From positions 3,286,001 through 3,350,000 of the forward strand of contig NZ_CP110001.1 in the NCBI RefSeq assembly GCF_025947185.1: 64,000 bases of DNA. Reading direction: 5' to 3'. This DNA comes from Flavobacterium sp. N2038 (GTDB lineage: Bacteria; Bacteroidota; Bacteroidia; Flavobacteriales; Flavobacteriaceae). The translations under genes and the position numbers were made by a program. Under the pieces are notes generated by a model, which ran no database searches, had not been told where the DNA came from, and saw nothing but the letters and a program-made list of their open reading frames with translations. Of this stretch, positions 36,038 to 43,153 are shown in pieces (within the stretch, counting starts at the first letter, position 1; every line of letters begins with the position of its first letter).

Positions 36038-36457
36038 TTATTTACCCTTCAATATTTTTTCTAAATACTCCACTTTATCTTTTTCGGCCTGAACCAAACG
36101 TTCGTAAAGCTTTTTATTTTCTTCGTAAGCTTCAACTAACTTATCTAGTGGATTAAAATTACAGGTATTATTGGTTCCGAAATTAGTGCCATGACTACCA
36201 CTATTATCATAGAAATTATTAAAAAAATTAATTGCTGCTTCATCCGAAAAGTTTTTAAGCGCTTCTACACTTACGCCCAAAGCTTTTGCTACAGCAGTAA
36301 GTTTTTCCTCATCAACCTCTTCACTATTTTCTATAACTGAAATGGCCTGCTGGCTCATTCCTAAAGCCTGTGCCAAAGCTTCCTGCTTCATATCACGAAG
36401 TTCACGAATTCGGCTTATTTTTCGCCCTATATGGTTTGGTTTTGTTAGTGTGCTCAT
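36038..36457 (-). CDS. XRE-family transcriptional regulator
   Basis: A 139-residue DNA-binding protein with an N-terminal HTH_3 domain (about residues 10-66, RIRELRDMKQEALAQALGMSQQAISVIE) and a C-terminal coiled region (FNPLDKLVEAYEENKKLYERLVQAEKDKVEYLEKILKGK) that is likely the dimer interface. It resembles chromosomal repressors of Flavobacterium found in many copies. Convergent with the SIR2-TPR gene and divergent from DUF6882; whether it controls either is unknown. Confidence 0.88.
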   Translation of the reverse strand: MSTLTKPNHIGRKISRIRELRDMKQEALAQALGMSQQAISVIENSEEVDEEKLTAVAKALGVSVEALKNFSDEAAINFFNNFYDNSGSHGTNFGTNNTCNFNPLDKLVEAYEENKKLYERLVQAEKDKVEYLEKILKGK

Positions 36458-36581
36458 AAGTCAAAGATAATATTAAGGTTTACAACAATCAATAGGTAAA
36501 AAACATATTTTGTTATGTACCATACCATTTAAATGATTTGCTATCTAAACAAAAGTACGATTTTTGAGACATGAAATTAAA

Positions 36582-36622
36582 TTAAGTTTCTAAGTTTTTA
36601 AGATTCTAAGGTGCTAAGTTTT
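36582..36622. repeat. 8-bp-period repeat upstream of the XRE gene
   Basis: CTAAGTTT, TTAAGATT, CTAAGGTG, CTAAGTTT: four to five units in an 8-bp step. Confidence 0.7.
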
Positions 36623-36756
36623 CCTTTTTTATGTTTAATTCTTCTTTAACGCGAGCGCTCCGCTCGTAAACGTCATGAGCGAGAAGCCTGAGCAAGCAAA
36701 GACTCAAAGTACATTCCATTGCCCCTGGCTTCAGCCAGGGGGACAAAATAAAATTT

Positions 36757-36804
36757 GAAAAAGGCTTTAGCCAAACTTTCGCAGGTTTGGCTAAAGCCTT
36801 TTTC
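36757..36804. repeat. hairpin with GGCTTTAGCC arms
   Basis: Left arm GAAAAAGGCTTTAGCCAAAC and right arm GTTTGGCTAAAGCCTTTTTC are perfect complements over 20 bp with a 7-nt loop, the strongest stem in the spacer. A smaller GC stem lies just before it at 36722-36741. Confidence 0.85.
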
Positions 36805-36906
36805 TTCTTTTAAATTTATCATCCTGCTAAAGCTGGACGCAATTTATTTTATCAACATTAAACCTCTATATTTAATTAATGTTTTTCTGACTTATTTTAA
36901 AAGTTA

Positions 36907-36914
36907 TATATTTG
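36907..36914 (+). promoter_or_regulatory. candidate -7 box of the DUF6882 gene
   Basis: TATATTTG followed by AAAACA, 36 nt before the ATG; identical to the box before the SIR2-TPR gene. Confidence 0.45.
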
Positions 36915-36950
36915 AAAACATCATTTTATAACTCTAAAAGCCACAACAAA

Positions 36951-37691
36951 ATGGGACTATTCAATAATCTTTTTAAAAAGAAAGAAGAAACAACAGCATC
37001 CACTATCAATCAACAAAACAATACTAAACACTTTACTTCTGAAAATGATTTTTTAGAAAAATTTGGAGCTTTGGCTTTAGAAAAACAAAGAAATCTTTAT
37101 ACTGTAACCGGCGGACTTTCCTGGAATGTTGATATGAATAAAGAAGAAATAACATTTGGAGACGATCTTACTTTTCCGATGCAGGTTTTGGGTTCGTTTT
37201 CACATTCTTCAGAAACATGGCTTTGGATTTGGGATAATAAAGCGGGAGGTTACGCTGAATCTGTGATGAAACAAGCGCTTTTATTAAAACAATACGGAGA
37301 AGAAAATAACATTGATATACTAAGCGTTGGACAGTTTGACGCTGTAGAAAATGATTTACATATAATAGGAATGATGGCTGTTGAAATGTTTAATGCAAGC
37401 GGCTATTATCTTGGCAATTATGGTCAGGGAACAATGGTTGTTACTCTTAAATCTGATATCGTAGATCAATCTGAAAGTGAGGAATTGTCCAGAATCTTAA
37501 CTGTTTTTCCTGAACTGATTTCAACATTTGAAATTCGAAACCACAAAAATGCTTTTACCAATTATCTTTCTCAAAAAGGTTACGAGTGGACATCAAATGG
37601 AAATGAAGTTAAAGCAGTAAAGAACACAGCTATAATTAATGCTGTTTTTAATGAAAACAACCTTTTGACAAAATTAAATGGTAATTCTTAA
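36951..37691 (+). CDS. DUF6882-like cytoplasmic protein
   Basis: A 246-residue protein starting MGLFNNLFKKKEE, with a domain holding GGLSWNVDMNKEEITFGDDLTFPMQVLGSFSHSSETWLWIWDN, the pattern of DUF6882, a family found beside many accessory genes. No catalytic motif is visible. The function is unknown. ATG 36951 is used because the TTG at 36912 gives an unrelated N-terminus. Located between the XRE gene and the DUF4287 gene. Confidence 0.75.
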   Translation: MGLFNNLFKKKEETTASTINQQNNTKHFTSENDFLEKFGALALEKQRNLYTVTGGLSWNVDMNKEEITFGDDLTFPMQVLGSFSHSSETWLWIWDNKAGGYAESVMKQALLLKQYGEENNIDILSVGQFDAVENDLHIIGMMAVEMFNASGYYLGNYGQGTMVVTLKSDIVDQSESEELSRILTVFPELISTFEIRNHKNAFTNYLSQKGYEWTSNGNEVKAVKNTAIINAVFNENNLLTKLNGNS

Positions 37692-37725
37692 GCTTTTGTG
37701 AGTACAAATTAGAATTTTGTATTGC

Positions 37726-37755
37726 AAAACTTGAAACTTGAAACTTGAAACTTGA
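37726..37755. repeat. 7-bp-period repeat ACTTGAA
   Basis: Four copies of ACTTGAA in direct tandem directly after the DUF6882 gene; related to the CTGAAAC units near 29676 and 31900. Confidence 0.7.
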
Positions 37756-37756
37756 C

Positions 37757-37868
37757 CCGAGACTGAAAGTCGAACAGGCGAAGCAAACAAAAATTAACGC
37801 CAAAGTGCAGCTCTGCGTGAGGGATAGAAGCAATCCGCCGCAGCGGAGCGGATAGCCCGACAGCAAAT
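37757..37868 (-). ncRNA. candidate structured non-coding element
   Basis: A GC-rich island (against an AT-rich surrounding) with a stem ATCCGC/GCGGAT at about 37829-37854 around GCAGCGG, immediately before a strong terminator at 37869-37910. Its sequence has open frames on the minus strand but no coding character or ribosome site. It looks like a conserved structured element, RNA or repeat, of unknown type. The strand cannot be decided. Confidence 0.35.
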
Positions 37869-37910
37869 AAAAAAAGACCCAATGAACACAAAGTTGATTG
37901 GGTCTTTTTT
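37869..37910. terminator. bidirectional terminator
   Basis: AAAAAAGACCCAAT and ATTGGGTCTTTTTT form a 14-bp stem with an A and a T tract. It ends the DUF6882 side and the DUF4287 gene (minus). Confidence 0.92.
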
Positions 37911-37942
37911 TATTTGGTGGCACGCCCTGATCTTTACAATCA

Positions 37943-38173
37943 TTATTGACTATTCTCGTCTTTTAATCCTTTTAGGAGCGCGTAAATTGCCATTGAATGT
38001 CCCTGACCTAAGCCAAAATCTTCTTTTAGCCAGTTTACAATATCTCCTGCTTTTACTTCGGGTTTTAGTTTTCCGTCCAGAGAAAAGTTTTTTTGATCTG
38101 CCAAAGTTCTAAATTCGGCCGGACCATTGCCGGTTTTTTCTTTTATTGTCTTTAAATATCCTTGAAATGACAT
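37943..38173 (-). CDS. DUF4287 small protein
   Basis: A 76-residue protein MSFQGYLKTIKEKTGNGPAEFRTLADQ... with KPEVKAGDIVNWLKEDFGLGQGHSMAIYALLKGL, the DUF4287 pattern with a conserved GHSMAIYALL helix. Function unknown. A small cytoplasmic helical protein, alone on the minus strand with a terminator downstream. Confidence 0.85.
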   Translation of the reverse strand: MSFQGYLKTIKEKTGNGPAEFRTLADQKNFSLDGKLKPEVKAGDIVNWLKEDFGLGQGHSMAIYALLKGLKDENSQ

Positions 38174-38248
38174 AAAACTATGTATTTAGTGGTTAATAAC
38201 ATAGTAACGAAAATACGAATTAACTTATAAAATACAATATTAAAATAT

Positions 38249-38399
38249 TTAAATTTCAAATTCCAAATCTGAAATTCCAAATTCCAAATCTGAAAGCTGT
38301 TGAGGTAAATCTAAAATTCCAAATTCCAAATCTGAAATTCCAAATCTAAAATTCCAATTTTAAAAACTGTTGAGGTAAATTCCAAATTCCAACAACTTT
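38249..38399. repeat. 7-bp-period repeat AAATTCC/AAATCTG
   Basis: About 20 units of AAATTCC, AAATCTG, AAATCTA with TTGAGGT interposed twice (near 38302 and 38370). The step is 7 bp. It fills most of the 266-bp spacer between DUF4287 and the NUDIX gene. Confidence 0.85.
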
Positions 38400-38439
38400 G
38401 TCTGATTGCTATTGCTCAGACAAAAATTATAAATTCTAA

Positions 38440-39063
38440 TTACTTTGTTTTTGGGCTTTTTAAAATTGGATTTTCTTCTGCCTCAAACAATAATTTTATA
38501 TTCTCATAGGAGTTTTTAAGGGCTTCTTTGATTTGTTCCGGGTTTAGCCAGGCTACTTTTTCGATTCCTTCTTCGATTTGACCTTGCGGAGTTCCTTCAA
38601 AATCAGAATGCATTTCGAACCAATGCGTGATTTTAAGTTTGTATTTTCCGTTTCTTTTAAAGATATGATACGTTTTCTGCAGTTTATTGGTAATACGAAG
38701 CTGGTTTACACCGGTTTCTTCTTCTACTTCGCGCATGGCAGTGGCTTCAATGTCTTCGCCTTTCTCGATGCCGCCTTTTGGTAAATCCCATTTTCCGTTT
38801 CTAAAGATAAATAAGACCTCGCCTTTTTTATTGTACACAAAACCTCCGCCGGCTTTATTTACCGGAATTTTGGCTTTAAGGGTTTTCATTATCTCACTTT
38901 CGTCAGGATGATAAAGAATAGCTTTTTGAATTTTATTTTGAAAAATTTTAACTATAAGCTGTTCGATATCAATACTTTCTAACAAGAACAATTGAAAATC
39001 TGTTTCGCGTGAGATTTCATTTGTCAAAAAAAGTGGTTTGTCGTTCACAAAAACTTTATACAT
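38440..39063 (-). CDS. NUDIX hydrolase
   Basis: A 207-residue cytoplasmic protein with an N-terminal part of about 75 residues (family extension) and a NUDIX domain: GGGFVYNKKGEVLFIFRNGKWDLPKGGIEKGEDIEATAMREVEEETGV holds the G-x5-E-x7-REVEEE-x-G box. It hydrolyses nucleoside diphosphate derivatives; the substrate is unknown. Its start codon lies only 7 bp from the divergent pyrE start. Confidence 0.93.
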   Translation of the reverse strand: MYKVFVNDKPLFLTNEISRETDFQLFLLESIDIEQLIVKIFQNKIQKAILYHPDESEIMKTLKAKIPVNKAGGGFVYNKKGEVLFIFRNGKWDLPKGGIEKGEDIEATAMREVEEETGVNQLRITNKLQKTYHIFKRNGKYKLKITHWFEMHSDFEGTPQGQIEEGIEKVAWLNPEQIKEALKNSYENIKLLFEAEENPILKSPKTK

Positions 39064-39070
39064 TTGTATT

Positions 39071-39715
39071 ATGATTTTTAATAAAGATACTGCCGAAAAA
39101 ACAGCCGAATTGCTTTTGCAAATAAATGCAATTAAATTGAATCCCGAAAATCCTTTTACATGGGCTTCTGGTTGGAAATCCCCTATTTACTGTGATAATA
39201 GGTTAATTCTTTCATTTCCGAGCATCAGAAATTATGTTCGCGACGAGTTTGCAAAGAATATCGAAAAACAATTTGGAAAACCTGATGTAATTGCCGGTGT
39301 CGCTACCGGAGCGATTGGTGTTGGTATTCTAGTTGCTGAAAGCCTTGGATTGCCATTTGTATATGTGCGTCCGGAGGCTAAAAAACACGGAAGACAAAAC
39401 CAGGTAGAAGGTTTTTTACAAAAAGGACAAAATGTTGTTGTGGTTGAAGATTTAATTAGTACCGGAAACAGCAGTTTAATGGCTGTAGAAGCTTTACGCA
39501 ACGAAGGTGCTAATATAAAAGGTATGGCAGCGATTTTTACCTACGGTTTTAATGTAGCCGAAGAAAACTTTAAAAATGCCAATATCGACTTATATACCTT
39601 AAGCAACTACGAAAACCTATTGGATTTAGCAGTTCAGAAACAATATATTACCGAAGAGCAACAATCTACTTTGCAAGAATGGAACGCAATTCCATCGACT
39701 TGGGGACAAGAATAA
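39071..39715 (+). CDS. pyrE: orotate phosphoribosyltransferase
   Basis: Makes OMP from orotate and PRPP, fifth step of pyrimidine synthesis. The 214-residue protein has WASGWKSPIYCDNR, DVIAGVATGAIGVGILVAE, the PRPP-binding VVVVEDLISTGNSSLMAVEAL and the YVRPEAKKHGRQNQVEG flexible loop. A TTG at 39038 is open but would add 11 residues unlike the family and would overlap the NUDIX start. The ATG at 39071 leaves a 7-bp gap to the divergent gene. Confidence 0.96.
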   Translation: MIFNKDTAEKTAELLLQINAIKLNPENPFTWASGWKSPIYCDNRLILSFPSIRNYVRDEFAKNIEKQFGKPDVIAGVATGAIGVGILVAESLGLPFVYVRPEAKKHGRQNQVEGFLQKGQNVVVVEDLISTGNSSLMAVEALRNEGANIKGMAAIFTYGFNVAEENFKNANIDLYTLSNYENLLDLAVQKQYITEEQQSTLQEWNAIPSTWGQE

Positions 39716-39718
39716 GAT

Positions 39719-39780
39719 CTTAGATTTTAGATTTTAGATTTTAGTCCCGATAGCTATCGGGATAGATTTTAGATTTTCTA
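39719..39780. repeat. AGATTTT 7-bp repeat with a central palindrome
   Basis: AGATTTT units with a 7-bp step flank the palindrome TCCCGATAGCTATCGGGA (39745-39762), identical to the one at 25987. The palindrome appears inserted into the array. Confidence 0.75.
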
Positions 39781-39879
39781 AAAGTCGCTGTGCTCCTTTT
39801 GGGATTTGGAATTTAAAAATTGGAATTTATTTTAAACCCTTTTGCAGTTAAAAGAAAACAATAAAAACAAAAAAACAAT

Positions 39880-40272
39880 ATGAACTTAGAAAGTCCAAAA
39901 GTTACTGTTCAGAAATCAGCTCAGGATTTGTTTACTGAATTGACTGATGTAAAGAATTTTGAAAAATTAATGCCGGATAATATCGCTAAATTTGAAGTGA
40001 TTGGCGAAGACGCTTTTATTTTTGGATTGAAAGGTATGCCTGAAATCAAATTAAAAATGAAAGATAAAATAGCGCCAAACAAAATTGTTTTGGGTGCTGC
40101 AAGTGATAAACTTCCGTTTACTTTGGTTTCAAATATTGATAGTATTTCTGATTCAGAAAGTGCTGTTCAGTTAGTATTTGATGGTGAGTTTAATGCTATG
40201 ATGGGAATGATGATCAAAGGCCCAATCACGAAGTTTATTGAAACTCTTGCAAATAATATGCACAAACTTTAA
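39880..40272 (+). CDS. SRPBCC family protein
   Basis: A 130-residue START-like domain: NLESPKVTVQKSAQDLFTELTDVKNFEKLMPDNIAKFEVIGED, then FGLKGMPEIKLKMKD and FDGEFNAMMGMMIKGPITKFIETLANNM. It probably binds a hydrophobic ligand; the role is unknown. It follows pyrE by 164 bp with the palindrome-containing repeat between. Confidence 0.85.
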   Translation: MNLESPKVTVQKSAQDLFTELTDVKNFEKLMPDNIAKFEVIGEDAFIFGLKGMPEIKLKMKDKIAPNKIVLGAASDKLPFTLVSNIDSISDSESAVQLVFDGEFNAMMGMMIKGPITKFIETLANNMHKL

Positions 40273-40305
40273 TAATGACTCATTATTAATTGTGAACTAT
40301 AAATG

Positions 40306-40336
40306 AAAAGCCTGATATTAATTATTGGGCTTTTTT
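40306..40336 (+). terminator. weak terminator after the SRPBCC gene
   Basis: AAAAGCC and GGCTTTT close a loop containing ATA/TAT, followed by T residues. The stem is imperfect. Confidence 0.5.
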
Positions 40337-40368
40337 TATAATCAGTTACAAATTCCTATTAGGCTCTT

Positions 40369-40909
40369 TTTTGTCATTTCGAGCGAAGGGAGAAATCACA
40401 CACGTAACTCTACAAAGATTGGCAAAATAATCTAACTCCATTAGTTTAATATACTCCTAGAAATCATACTAAATTTGCTAAAAATGGGAATCAAGAAAAT
40501 CAAAGTTCGAATTAAAATCCCTGATTAATTTGAGTTTCTTATCTCTTCTCCATTTCTTCAATTCTTTTTCTCTCGCAATTGCTTCTTGAATCCACGTAAA
40601 TTTTTCATAATAAACTAAAAACTGAATATTATATTTGGCCGCAAATGTATTGATACATTGATCTATGTTTTCTTTATGTTTTGCAAGTCTTTGTTTTAAG
40701 TTACTCGTTACACCAATATAAAATGAACTGCGATGCTCATTTGTTATAATATAAACGTAATAACTATGAAAACCAATTTGTACATTTAGCATCTTTTTTT
40801 TGTACGAATATACATATTTTTAAAGCCATAGCACTACAAGTTTATAGAAAGCGTGCTAATCTTTGTCGAGCTTCTAGTGTGATTTCTCCCTTCGGTCGAA
40901 ATGACAAAA
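40369..40909. mobile_element. candidate mobile cassette: GIY-YIG gene between 56-bp inverted repeats
   Basis: The left repeat (40369-40424) and right repeat (40854-40909) are inverted with equal length and no indels; 49 of 56 bases agree. The best block, starting TTTTGTCATTTCGA and ending AATCACAC, matches at 32 of 33 positions. They enclose a single gene, the GIY-YIG nuclease. No flanking duplication is evident. The whole could be a compact mobile unit, or a repeat pair that the gene happens to lie between. Confidence 0.55.
40478..40792 (-). CDS. GIY-YIG nuclease family protein
   Basis: A 104-residue single GIY-YIG domain (UPF0213/UvrC-like): HSYYVYIITNEHRSSFYIGVTSNLKQRLAKHKE holds the YVY...YIG core with the catalytic arginine in KQRLAKH, and EAIAREKELKKWRRDKK is the second helix. 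These short nucleases are often stand-alone and of unknown role; related domains cut DNA in homing introns, repair and transposition. It lies inside 56-bp inverted repeats. Confidence 0.9.
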   Translation of the reverse strand: MLNVQIGFHSYYVYIITNEHRSSFYIGVTSNLKQRLAKHKENIDQCINTFAAKYNIQFLVYYEKFTWIQEAIAREKELKKWRRDKKLKLIRDFNSNFDFLDSHF

Positions 40910-41205
40910 ATGCTAAAACTTGGTTTTATAATTAAACTTTACAACCAGATTATCTAACTTTTCTTGAAATGACAAACACCCCATAAAATACTTAACACTT
41001 CAAAAGAAAACCTTAGATTCTTAGAATCTCAGAACCTTAGAAACTTAAAAAAAACTTTGCCCTTCTGCCCCTCTGAACCTTTGCACCTCAGAAAAAAAAA
41101 AAAAAAAACTCAACTCATCCACAAAAAAATACAGTTCAGAAACAAAAATTATTCCTTGCTGAAATTTTGATCGAAGTTTGAATCATCAAACTAAAACATA
41201 TCAAA
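40793..41205. other. 413-bp spacer
   Basis: Holds the right-hand inverted repeat (40854-40909), an 8-bp-period array (41010-41092) with an adjacent A-run of 17 or more, and the upstream region of the DUF2306-like gene. No gene is seen. Confidence 0.6.
41010..41092. repeat. long 8-bp-period repeat
   Basis: About ten units: ACCTTAGA, TTCTTAGA, ATCTCAGA, ACCTTAGA, then after an A-tract AACTTTGC, CCTTCTGC, CCCTCTGA, ACCTTTGC, ACCTCAGA. The two halves differ in sequence but share the 8-bp phase. Confidence 0.8.
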
Positions 41206-41856
41206 ATGGAACCAGCTATTAAGATTTTAATTTACATTCACGCGTTTTTTGGAGGAATAGGGCTAATTACAGGGATTGGAAGTATTGTCGTTAAAAAAGG
41301 CAGTAAACTGCATAAAAGAATAGGAAAACTATTCTCTGTAGGAATGCTGACCAGTTCGCTTATTTCACTGCCAATTTGCTGGATGCCCAATCATCAGAAT
41401 GTATTTTTATTTCTAATTGGCTTATTTACCATCTATCTTGTGATCTCAGGAAACAGAGCATTGACTTTTAAGCATAAACCCAAAGCCGATTTACTAGATA
41501 AAATAATTTCAGGAAGTATGTTATTCTTTTCTGTAATAATGATCGTACTGGGACTTTACTGTCAGTTAAACAACATTACTAATGGAATATTATTTCTTTT
41601 CTTTGGCGGATTTGGATTTTATATGACTTTTAAAGATTTTATATTCTTTAAAAACTTTTCAGAAACCAACAGAAACTGGCTATCCAAACATATCGGCAAA
41701 ATGATGGGTGCTTTAATAGCTTCAATTACAGCTTACATCGTTGCCGGATTAGGAATCGGAAGTTTAATTGCCTGGATAACACCATCAATTCTGGGAACAT
41801 TCTACATCATTTACTGGAACAGAAAAATCACTCCAAAACCAGTATTAAAAGCTTAA
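41206..41856 (+). CDS. DUF2306-like multi-pass membrane protein
   Basis: A 216-residue inner membrane protein with about six hydrophobic helices. The N-terminus ILIYIHAFFGGIGLITGIGSIVVKKGSKLHKRIGKLFSVGM matches the DUF2306/YozB style with the conserved KGSKLHKRIGK loop, and a second KHIGKMMGALIA motif lies near 164-175. Function is unknown. Confidence 0.7.
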   Translation: MEPAIKILIYIHAFFGGIGLITGIGSIVVKKGSKLHKRIGKLFSVGMLTSSLISLPICWMPNHQNVFLFLIGLFTIYLVISGNRALTFKHKPKADLLDKIISGSMLFFSVIMIVLGLYCQLNNITNGILFLFFGGFGFYMTFKDFIFFKNFSETNRNWLSKHIGKMMGALIASITAYIVAGLGIGSLIAWITPSILGTFYIIYWNRKITPKPVLKA

Positions 41857-41912
41857 GAAGTTGCGCACTGATTTTACGGATTAAACAGGTTCACACCGAT
41901 TTATAATAAACA

Positions 41913-41944
41913 AAAACCTTAGAACCTTTGCACCTTTGCACCTC
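41913..41944. repeat. 8-bp-period repeat before birA stop
   Basis: AACCTTAG, AACCTTTG, CACCTTTG, CACCTC: four units ending at the birA stop codon. Confidence 0.7.
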
Positions 41945-42673
41945 TCAATAAAGCATCTGAATCTCCTTAATATCAAATTCTGAAACAGAATCATCTTCAA
42001 GTAAAACCTGTAATTTTCCAACCGGAGAAACGCCCTGAATGATTCCCATAAAGTTTTTGCTATCTGGATTTTTAAACGGCATTGGCACACCTTTTCGGAA
42101 CAGGAAATTGAAATAATCATCCCAAAAAACGGTCTTATTATTTTCCCAAATTTCGATTTTCTCTTTTATTTTTTTAACAATTAAAACCACAAGAGATTCC
42201 TTGTCGAATGAAGTTCCGGAAATAACTGCCAGCGAAGAAGCTTTTGGTAATTCGGTAAAATTGGTTTGATTGACATTCAGTCCAATCCCGACAACTGACA
42301 CGATCCTGCCATCACTTTTGAGGGTATTTTCTATCAATATGCCACCAATCTTTTTATTGTATGACATAATGTCGTTTGGCCATTTTATACTTAAATCAGG
42401 AATATTTAATGTTTTTAAAACTTCGATTACTGATAATGAAACAATAAGACTCAGATTAAAAACCTGCTCATTACCAACTATAAAATCCTTTACCAAGGCA
42501 CTCATAATTAAGTTTTTACCAACCTCAGTCTGCCATTTGGCTCCCATTTGCCCTTTTCCTTTTGTCTGATTTTCAGCTGTTACCACAGTAAAATTATCAA
42601 GTTCGTCTTTGCTTGACAATGCCTTTAGAAAGTCATTTGTAGAATCTATGGCATCGAGTTTGATTAGTTTCAT
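41945..42673 (-). CDS. birA: biotin--[acetyl-CoA-carboxylase] ligase, no HTH
   Basis: Activates biotin to biotinyl-AMP and attaches it to the carboxyl carrier protein. The 242-residue protein lacks the N-terminal DNA-binding domain, so it is a ligase only (class I). The adenylate-binding motif is GKGQMGAKW (about 39-47), followed by LSIKWPNDIMSYNKKIGGILIE and GIGLNVN. It is divergent from rsfS with a 93-bp spacer between. Confidence 0.94.
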   Translation of the reverse strand: MKLIKLDAIDSTNDFLKALSSKDELDNFTVVTAENQTKGKGQMGAKWQTEVGKNLIMSALVKDFIVGNEQVFNLSLIVSLSVIEVLKTLNIPDLSIKWPNDIMSYNKKIGGILIENTLKSDGRIVSVVGIGLNVNQTNFTELPKASSLAVISGTSFDKESLVVLIVKKIKEKIEIWENNKTVFWDDYFNFLFRKGVPMPFKNPDSKNFMGIIQGVSPVGKLQVLLEDDSVSEFDIKEIQMLY

Positions 42674-42766
42674 TCAGGTAATTTAAATTAACTTAATTTA
42701 ATATTTTGTTAAGGTTCAAAAATAATCACAAAATTTGGTAACTTTACAAATTCATAAAAATAATTC

Positions 42767-43138
42767 ATGGCGAAAAAGACTATTAATAATGATGTTCTAT
42801 TGGCGAACATAATCAAAGGGATTGAGGAAGTAAAAGGAAATGATATCGACATTCTTGACTTAAGAGAAATAGACACGGCAGTTTGTGACTATTTTGTCAT
42901 TTGCAACGGAAGCTCTAACACCCAAGTTAACGCCATTGTAAACTCAATTCAAAAAACAGTATCTAAAGACTTAAAAGATAAGCCTTGGCACGTAGAAGGA
43001 ACCGATAACGCAGAATGGGTTCTGATGGATTATGTGCATATCGTGGTACATGTTTTCCAGAAACACATTCGTGAATACTATAATATCGAGAGCCTTTGGG
43101 GTGATGCCAAAATAACTACAATCGAAAACAAATACTAA
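42767..43138 (+). CDS. rsfS: ribosome silencing factor
   Basis: A 123-residue protein of the RsfS/Iojap family: DIDILDLREIDTAVCDYFVICNGSSNTQVNAI and WHVEGTDNAEWVLMDYVHIVVHVF, with the full family length. It binds ribosomal protein L14 of the 50S subunit and blocks subunit joining under starvation. ftsH begins 15 bp later and is likely co-transcribed. Confidence 0.95.
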   Translation: MAKKTINNDVLLANIIKGIEEVKGNDIDILDLREIDTAVCDYFVICNGSSNTQVNAIVNSIQKTVSKDLKDKPWHVEGTDNAEWVLMDYVHIVVHVFQKHIREYYNIESLWGDAKITTIENKY

Positions 43139-43153
43139 AGAAAATTTTTTCTA

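Larger units (their letters stand above)
36458..36950. other. 493-bp spacer with arrays and hairpins
   Basis: Contains an 8-bp-period array (36582-36622), a hairpin CCCCTGGCT-TC-AGCCAGGGG (36722-36741), a longer hairpin with arms GGCTTTAGCC and GGCTAAAGCC flanks (36757-36804), and the -7 box at 36907-36914. No gene is seen. The hairpins probably end the XRE-side or read-through transcripts. Confidence 0.65.

Noticed and set aside
37648..37923. Open frames on the minus strand across the GC-rich island
   Set aside because: They run through a terminator and a 7-bp array and show no codon pattern; the island is better seen as structured non-coding DNA.
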